DNA of 18,465 bases from Actinomycetota bacterium. GTDB lineage: Bacteria; Actinomycetota; Nitriliruptoria; Euzebyales; Egibacteraceae. Shown here piece by piece: positions 14,437 through 18,465 of the stretch. The notes beneath the pieces were generated by a model, which had not been told where the DNA came from, ran no database searches, and worked only from the letters and a program-made list of their open reading frames with translations. A program made the position numbers and the translations under genes. The stretch spans positions 1 through 18,465 of the forward strand of contig JAHWKQ010000018.1 in the NCBI GenBank assembly GCA_019347785.1, written 5' to 3'. Position 1 is the stretch's first letter. Each line of letters opens with the position of its first letter.

Positions 14437-15466
14437 GCCGCCCGGGGCGACCTACCGCGAGGCGGGCGTCGACCTGGACGCCGCCGAGGAGGCGGTGCGA
14501 CGCATCCGCCCGCACGCGGCCCGCACGGCGCGCCCGGAGGTCGTCGCCGGTGTCGGGGGCTTCGCGGGCCTGTTCGCCCTCGACCCCGCGCGCTGGCGTG
14601 AGCCGGTGCTGGTGGCCGCCACCGACGGGGTCGGGACGAAGCTGGAGCTGGCCCGTCGGGTGGGACACCACCGCCCGGTGGGCGTCGACCTGGTCGCCAT
14701 GGTCGTCGACGACCTCGTGGTGTCCGGGGCCGAGCCGATGGTCTTCCTGGACTACCTGGCGGTCGGGCGGCTTGATCCCGACCACGTGGAACAGGTGGTG
14801 GCCGGTGTCGCCGACGGCTGCGAGCAGGCGGGCTGCGCCCTGGTCGGCGGTGAGACCGCCGAGCACCCCGGCGTGATCGCGCAGGGCGGCTACGACCTGG
14901 CCGGCTTCGGGGTGGGCGTCGTCGAGCGGGAGCGCCTGCTCGGCCCGCACCGCGTGCGACCGGGTGACGACCTGGTCGCCATGTCCTCCTCGGGCCTGCA
15001 CGCCAACGGCTTCTCCCTCGTGCGCCAGGTCGTGGGGGAGCTGGACCTCGCCGCCGCGCACCCGCCGCTCGACGAGCCGCTGGGCGACGCGCTGCTGCGC
15101 CCCACACGCATCTACGCCCCCGACTGCCTGGCACTGGACCGGGCGGTCCGGCTGCACGCGCTGTGTCACGTCACCGGCGGTGGCATCCCGGGGAACCTGG
15201 CACGGGTCATGCCCGAGGGGCTGGGCGCCGTCGTGGACGCGGCCACGTTCCCCCGACCGGCGCCGGTGTTCGCCTTCCTGCGCCGCCACGTCGCCGAGGA
15301 GGAGATGTGGCGGGTGTTCAACATGGGCGCGGGAATGCTCGCCGTGGTGCCCGACGGGCCGGCCGCCGCCGACGTCCTGCGGGGGCGGGGGGTCCACGCG
15401 TGGGTGTGCGGCGCCGTCATCGAGGGCCCCGGGGTGCGGTTGGCCGGGGTGGGCACGGGGAGCTAG
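14429..15466 (+). CDS. purM: Phosphoribosylformylglycinamidine cyclo-ligase (AIR synthetase)
   Basis: Closes the imidazole ring of FGAM using ATP to give AIR. 345 aa, the family's normal length. Visible motifs: Y-R-E-A-G-V-D-L-D-A-A-E-E-A-V (9-23), G-G-F-A-G-L-F (43-49), A-T-D-G-V-G-T-K-L, D-L-V-A-M-V-V-D-D-L-V-V (the actinobacterial form of this segment), V-G-G-E-T-A-E-H-P-G, S-S-G-L-H-A-N-G-F-S-L, H-V-T-G-G-G-I-P-G-N-L and F-N-M-G-A-G-M. The GTG start at 14429 lies 8 bp inside purF, so coupled translation is likely. Its TAG overlaps the stop of the convergent dehydrogenase gene (15463-15466). Confidence 0.98.
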   Translation: MPEPPGATYREAGVDLDAAEEAVRRIRPHAARTARPEVVAGVGGFAGLFALDPARWREPVLVAATDGVGTKLELARRVGHHRPVGVDLVAMVVDDLVVSGAEPMVFLDYLAVGRLDPDHVEQVVAGVADGCEQAGCALVGGETAEHPGVIAQGGYDLAGFGVGVVERERLLGPHRVRPGDDLVAMSSSGLHANGFSLVRQVVGELDLAAAHPPLDEPLGDALLRPTRIYAPDCLALDRAVRLHALCHVTGGGIPGNLARVMPEGLGAVVDAATFPRPAPVFAFLRRHVAEEEMWRVFNMGAGMLAVVPDGPAAADVLRGRGVHAWVCGAVIEGPGVRLAGVGTGS

Positions 15467-16539
15467 CCCGGCGGCAGCCAGAAGCCGCGCAGTCGGCTGA
15501 CCGACGCCATGCGCTGCTCGGCGACCCGGTCGGCCGCCTCCGCCGTGGTGACGCCCAGCTCGTCGGCCAGATCGAAGACCTCGTTGAGGCGGTCGCCGAC
15601 GCGCTCGGTGCGCGCCTTCGCGCGTTCGAACAGGTAGCCGCCGGCGTGCAACTCGTCGCCGACCTGGATGAGTCCGCCGGCGTTGACGACGAAGTCCGGC
15701 GCGTACAGGATGCCCGCCTCCGTGAGCGCCTCGCCGTGGCGCGGCTCCAGCAGTTGGTTGTTGGCGGCCCCGGCGACGACGGCGCAGCGCAGCCGGGGCA
15801 GTGTGCGGTCGTTGATGACCCCGCCCAGCGCGTTCGGGCTGAACACGTCGGCCTCGACGGCGTGGATCTCCTCGACGGGGACCACGGCGGCGCCGAAGGC
15901 CTCCGCACAGCGGGCCGCGGCGGGGGAGGCCACGTCGGCCACCGTCAGCTTGGCGCCTTCGCCGTGCAGATGCTCCGCCAGCCGGTAGCCCACCTTGCCG
16001 AGCCCCTGGATGGCCACGTGCCGGCCGGCGAGGTCGGCGGTCCCGAAGCGACGCTCGGCGCACGCCTTGATGCCGACGTACAGGCCGTAGGCCGTCAGCA
16101 GGCTCGAGTCGCCCGCGCCGCCCTCCACGACGTCGGTGCCCGTCGCCCAGCGCGTCTCCCGCGCCACCAGGGCCATGTCCGGCGGGTAGGTGCCCACGTC
16201 GCAGGCGGTGACGTAGCGACCGCCCAGCGAGGCGACGATCCGCCCGTAGGCGCGCAGGAGCGGCTCGGTCTTGTCGCGAGCCGGGTCGCCGATGATCACC
16301 GCCTTGCCGCCACCCAGGTCCAGGCCGGCGCAGGCCGCCTTGTAGGCCATCGCCTTGGACAGGCGCAGCACGTCGACCAGCGCCTCGTCCTCGGTCGCGT
16401 ACGGATAGAAGCGGGTGCCGCCGAGCGCCGGCCCGAGCGCGGTCGAGTAGATCGCGACGATGCAGCGCAACCCGCTGACGGGGTCGTTGCCGTAGACCAC
16501 CTGCTCGTGGCCCTCAAGCAGGCTGAAGGGTCCCTCCAC
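15463..16539 (-). CDS. Leucine/valine-type NAD-dependent amino acid dehydrogenase (Glu/Leu/Phe/Val dehydrogenase family)
   Basis: 358-aa cytoplasmic enzyme expected to deaminate a branched-chain amino acid to its 2-keto acid with reduction of NAD. The N-terminal domain shows G-P-A-L-G-G-T-R (36-43), A-Y-K (K67, substrate carboxylate) and L-D-L-G-G-G-K-A (K79, catalytic), with D114 in A-C-D-V-G-T. The Rossmann domain carries G-L-G-K-V-G (179-184), then N-A-L-G-G-V-I and A-P-D-F-V-V-N-A-G-G. The length fits leucine or valine dehydrogenase better than glutamate dehydrogenase. The substrate cannot be fixed from sequence alone. GTG start with AAGGAG upstream. It is convergent with purM and divergent from bldC, whose gap holds its promoter. 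Confidence 0.94.
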   Translation of the reverse strand: MEGPFSLLEGHEQVVYGNDPVSGLRCIVAIYSTALGPALGGTRFYPYATEDEALVDVLRLSKAMAYKAACAGLDLGGGKAVIIGDPARDKTEPLLRAYGRIVASLGGRYVTACDVGTYPPDMALVARETRWATGTDVVEGGAGDSSLLTAYGLYVGIKACAERRFGTADLAGRHVAIQGLGKVGYRLAEHLHGEGAKLTVADVASPAAARCAEAFGAAVVPVEEIHAVEADVFSPNALGGVINDRTLPRLRCAVVAGAANNQLLEPRHGEALTEAGILYAPDFVVNAGGLIQVGDELHAGGYLFERAKARTERVGDRLNEVFDLADELGVTTAEAADRVAEQRMASVSRLRGFWLPPG

Positions 16540-16604
16540 CCGAGCGACTCCTTCTCCGTCCGCGCCGCGTGGCGCGACCCCCCCGGCGGGCCGCGCCAGG
16601 GGTC

Positions 16605-16610
16605 ATCCTA
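16605..16610 (-). promoter_or_regulatory. Candidate -10 box of the amino acid dehydrogenase gene
   Basis: Read on the minus strand the sequence is TAGGAT, a good actinobacterial -10 hexamer. It would place the transcription start about 60 nt upstream of the GTG. The leader would contain a G/C-rich segment able to pair (GGCGCG with CGCGCC, 16571-16597). No clear -35 was found. Confidence 0.5.
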
Positions 16611-16666
16611 TGCACTCCCCCGGAGGGTGCGTGGAGGGTGCCGTCAGAGGTCCGGAGGGACGAAGC

Positions 16667-16676
16667 GGAAATTTCC
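16667..16676. promoter_or_regulatory. Perfect palindrome GGAAATTTCC in the dehydrogenase/bldC divergent region
   Basis: A 10-bp perfect palindrome with an AAATTT core, conspicuous in DNA this GC-rich. It lies upstream of the bldC -10 (about 37 bp) and upstream of the leftward TAGGAT (about 57 bp), a suitable place for a dimeric regulator. The binding protein is unknown. Confidence 0.4.
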
Positions 16677-16695
16677 CGAGATCAGGTGTGGCTCA

Positions 16696-16718
16696 TACCC
16701 CCCGATAGGGGGTAGCCT
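16696..16718 (+). promoter_or_regulatory. bldC -10 box overlapping a TACCCCC/GGGGGTA inverted repeat
   Basis: TAGCCT at 16713-16718 is the likely -10 of bldC, giving a leader of about 50 nt. Its first two bases are also the end of a perfect 7-bp inverted repeat, TACCCCC (16696-16702), spacer CGATA, GGGGGTA (16708-16714). C-tract/G-tract repeats flanked by TA are typical of operators for CsoR-family metal or sulfur sensors, so this may be an operator that blocks the promoter. No CsoR-family gene is in the window. Confidence 0.5.
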
Positions 16719-16777
16719 GATCCCACGCCCCGGGGACGCCGCGACGAAGCGGTGCCGAGAGTGACCGGACGATAACA

Positions 16778-16999
16778 GTGACGACGACAGTGGAGACTTC
16801 CTCCAACAACGGCAACGGCAACCAGCTGCTCACCCCTTCGGAGGTGGCCAAGCTGTTCCGTGTCGATCCCAAGACCGTGACCCGCTGGGCCAAGTCGGGC
16901 AAGCTCTCCTCCATCCGGACGCTCGGCGGTCACCGGAGATACCGCGCGTACGAGGTGTACGCGCTGCTCGACGGCCAGCGGGAGGTCACCGCGAGCTGA
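16778..16999 (+). CDS. bldC: BldC-family MerR-like DNA-binding protein
   Basis: 73-aa transcription factor consisting almost only of a winged-helix domain of MerR type. After a short Thr/Asn-rich head, residues 16-63 (L-L-T-P-S-E-V-A-K-L-F-R-V-D-P-K-T-V-T-R-W-A-K, S-I-R-T-L-G-G-H-R-R-Y-R) are nearly the same as Streptomyces BldC, a developmental regulator that binds direct repeats cooperatively. It is small for MerR proteins and lacks the coiled coil and effector domain, as BldC does. The GTG start has only a weak ribosome binding site (GAGAG at a long distance). It is a single gene with its own promoter. Target genes here cannot be told; family identity is firm. Confidence 0.93.
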   Translation: MTTTVETSSNNGNGNQLLTPSEVAKLFRVDPKTVTRWAKSGKLSSIRTLGGHRRYRAYEVYALLDGQREVTAS

Positions 17000-17151
17000 C
17001 CACCGGGGTCGGACGCGGCGAGCACGAGCGCCATCTCTGACCATCCTCCGGCCCGGGGGTGATGGGGTGTGTGCTCTTTTCCGTTTTGGGGTAGCTTTGT
17101 TGCGCTTGTCATGGTAGGGTGAGGAGACAGTTACCCAGGGTCGCCTTGGCC
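17000..17151. other. Intergenic region after bldC with an AT-rich promoter-like island
   Basis: No gene is seen here apart from the very end of flanking reading frames. Positions about 17070-17120 are clearly less GC-rich than the surroundings, with runs TTTT (twice), TAGCTT at 17092-17097 and TAGGGT at 17115-17120, the last followed by GAGGAGACAG. This looks like a rightward promoter region, although neither candidate -10 has a well-spaced -35. Confidence 0.5.
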
Positions 17152-17211
17152 ATGGTCACAGTGACAGGCGATCGCCGTGACGCGAGTCGCGGCCACCAAG
17201 CCTCCGAATAG
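17152..17211 (+). CDS. Possible 19-aa small ORF between a -10-like box and a hairpin
   Basis: ATG at 17152 opens a 19-codon frame (M-V-T-V-T-G-D-R-R-D-A-S-R-G-H-Q-A-S-E) ending in TAG at 17209-17211, one base before a strong hairpin. CAGGG lies about 10 nt upstream of the ATG, and TAGGGT (17115-17120) could be the -10. The peptide has no signal sequence or known motif. Three short palindromes lie within it, so the transcript may matter more as a structured RNA than as a message. It is antisense to the 3' end of the VirB4-like gene. Chance is a real alternative. Confidence 0.25.
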   Translation: MVTVTGDRRDASRGHQASE

Positions 17212-18465
17212 ACGAGCGCCCCGTGTTCTCCCCGCCGCCACGGGGCGCTTCGTCATGTCCGGCCAGGGCACGTCCGGCCATGGCGGCGTCGGTGTCGATC
17301 AGCGCCCGCTCCGCGGCGCTGACAAGGTGGTCGACGAGGAACGAGCGGCCGCCGACCTTCCACAGCGCCCGACCGCGGGGCAGGTGGGGCAGCTCGGCGG
17401 CCTCGACGTCCGACAGGCCCAGCAGGGTCGTGGCCCGCTCGAGCTGTCCGTGCGGCTGGTTGAGCACGACGCGGGTCTCGGTGTCCTCCAGCAGACCCTC
17501 GGCCAGCGCCACGGTCTGTGAGCCCCTCGCCCCGGTGGCCGACAGGTCCGACAGGCGGTGGACCACGGCGACGTTCTGGGCCCCGTAGCTGCGTGAGAGC
17601 TTGAAGCTCTGGCGCAGCCACCGGGCGATGCCCGGCGACGAAAGGATCGCCCACGCCTCGTCGACCACGACGATCCGGTACCGGCCGTCCCGGCGCGCCA
17701 ACGCGGCCTGCAGCCAGGCGGTGGCGCAGGCCATGAGGATGCCCAGCGCGTCGGAGTCGAACAGGGCGGACAGGTCGAGCACCGTGAGCGGGCCCTCCAG
17801 CGAGACGCCCGGCGTCGTGGGCCCGTCGAACATGCCGCGCAGGTCTCCGGTGACCATGCGACGCAGCGCCAGCCCGACCTGGCGCCCGTCCCCGGCCAGC
17901 CGCTCCCGGCTGGTGGCGACCTCCTCGGCGTCGCGGGCCTGGGGCCACAGCAGCGCCTCGACCACGCCCGGCAGCACCGGTGGGCGGTCCCCGGCGCCGC
18001 GTGTGGCGCGGGACAGCGCCAGCCCGCACGCGGTGGTCTCCTCCGGCTGGAGCGGTCGCTTGACGGCCGCCTCGGCCAGGGACAGCAGCAGCTCCTCCCG
18101 ACGCTGCTGGACGGCTTCGGGGGCGTCGTCTCCGCCGGGCCCTCCGTCGAGCGGGTTCAGCCGCACCGGGGAGCCCGGCGCGATCCGGACGGGCGCGGTG
18201 CCCAGGGCTGCGGCCAGCGGGTCGTACTCGTGCGGCTTGGGCGAGACCACGAACGCGTGGCGGCCGAAGACCTGCTGGCGCCAGACGTAGGTCTTGACCA
18301 GGGAGCTCTTGCCGTAGCCCACCTGCCCGCCGACGACCATGTTGGGGTTGGCGATCACGCCGACGCGGTACAGCTCCCACGGGTCGTACAGGAAGCTGCC
18401 GCCGAACAGGTCGCGGCCCACGTAGACACCCGACGCGCCGATGCCGCCCTCGCTCTGGAAGGGGT
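17156..18465 (-). CDS. VirB4/TraC-like conjugation-type ATPase, 5'-truncated by window edge
   Basis: C-terminal part of an ATPase of the VirB4/TraC kind that powers type IV secretion or conjugative transfer. The frame stays open to the right edge; the GTG at 18421 is internal, because the residues before it (P-F-Q-S-E-G-G-I-G) also belong to the family pattern. Numbering from 18421, Walker A is G-Q-V-G-Y-G-K-S (32-39), Walker B is I-V-V-V-D-E-A-W (250-257), and A-V-V-H-R-L-S-D-L (285-293) fits the downstream arginine/histidine motif. G-V-Y-V-G-R-D-L-F-G-G-S-F marks the start of the motor domain. The usual V-D-P-K-G-E-Y segment reads V-S-P-K-P-H-E-Y. After about residue 383 a 38-residue Gly/Arg-rich tail follows, over palindromic DNA. 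Partner secretion genes, if any, lie beyond the window. Confidence 0.88.
   Translation of the reverse strand, partial: PFQSEGGIGASGVYVGRDLFGGSFLYDPWELYRVGVIANPNMVVGGQVGYGKSSLVKTYVWRQQVFGRHAFVVSPKPHEYDPLAAALGTAPVRIAPGSPVRLNPLDGGPGGDDAPEAVQQRREELLLSLAEAAVKRPLQPEETTACGLALSRATRGAGDRPPVLPGVVEALLWPQARDAEEVATSRERLAGDGRQVGLALRRMVTGDLRGMFDGPTTPGVSLEGPLTVLDLSALFDSDALGILMACATAWLQAALARRDGRYRIVVVDEAWAILSSPGIARWLRQSFKLSRSYGAQNVAVVHRLSDLSATGARGSQTVALAEGLLEDTETRVVLNQPHGQLERATTLLGLSDVEAAELPHLPRGRALWKVGGRSFLVDHLVSAAERALIDTDAAMAGRALAGHDEAPRGGGENTGRSSIRRLGGRDSRHGDRLSL
17212..17253. terminator. Strong hairpin, probable terminator
   Basis: GCGCCCCGTG (17216-17225) pairs perfectly with CACGGGGCGC (17239-17248) around a 13-nt loop, and flanking bases ACGA/TTCGT extend the stem with a bulge. 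Rightward it is followed by TTCGTCATG, a weak T-rich tail as often seen in GC-rich terminators. It lies inside the tail-coding part of the leftward VirB4-like gene. Confidence 0.55.

Noticed and set aside
14700..14730. PurM segment V-V-D-D in place of the enterobacterial C-V-N-D
   Set aside because: This is the usual form in actinobacterial PurM, so it supports taxonomy rather than novelty.
17000..17260. tRNA gene or known 6C/6S-type RNA downstream of bldC
   Set aside because: No cloverleaf with a T-arm and no paired C-rich loops of the 6C type were seen; only the generic hairpins described above.

Overview
The window is very GC-rich (well over 70% by eye), tightly packed and rich in GTG starts. 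It holds most of a de novo purine (IMP/AMP) gene cluster from a high-GC actinobacterium. Support for Actinobacteria: a BldC-type regulator, a PurM with the V-V-D-D-L-V-V variant usual in that phylum, a [4Fe-4S]-type PurF, an exported PGRP amidase, a VirB4-like ATPase of actinobacterial type, and -10 boxes of the TAnnnT type including one that implies a leaderless mRNA. A deep-branching lineage (for example Nitriliruptoria-like) is possible, but this is only an impression from protein sequence.

Layout. Positions 1-4176 (+) carry purA (5' end missing), purD, purB and a divergent endonuclease V-like gene, with purD/purB/endoV coupled by GTGA overlaps. Positions 4173-5029 (-) carry purE and, upstream of it, an acylphosphatase gene. 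From 5100 (+) come a 60-aa membrane protein, purC, purS and a 245-aa single-pass membrane protein of unknown function. A large secreted PGRP amidase with C-terminal FG-GAP/VCBS-like repeats (7200-9146, -) sits between purS and purQ. Then come purQ-purL (+), a 199-aa unknown protein (-), and purF-purM (+). The cluster ends against a leucine/valine-type amino acid dehydrogenase (-). After a promoter region with striking palindromes come bldC (+) and the 3' part of a VirB4-like ATPase (-) that runs off the right edge.

How the genes work together. PurF, PurD, PurS/Q/L (FGAM synthase), PurM, PurE, PurC and PurB catalyse most steps from PRPP to FAICAR precursors, and PurB and PurA convert IMP to AMP. 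PurN, PurK and PurH are not in the window. The cluster is broken by non-purine genes and three strand switches, which suggests several transcription units: purA-D-B-endoV, acyP-purE, purC-S-unknown, purQ-L and purF-M.

Main points for a second look: (1) the endonuclease V homologue coupled to purB appears to have lost three of the five canonical active-site residues; (2) the bldC promoter overlaps a perfect C-tract/G-tract inverted repeat resembling CsoR-type operators; (3) a compact -10 box / 19-codon ORF / hairpin arrangement with three successive palindromes lies antisense to the 3' end of the VirB4-like gene; (4) the membrane protein coupled to purS carries four cysteines and what may be a ruined HExxH motif.
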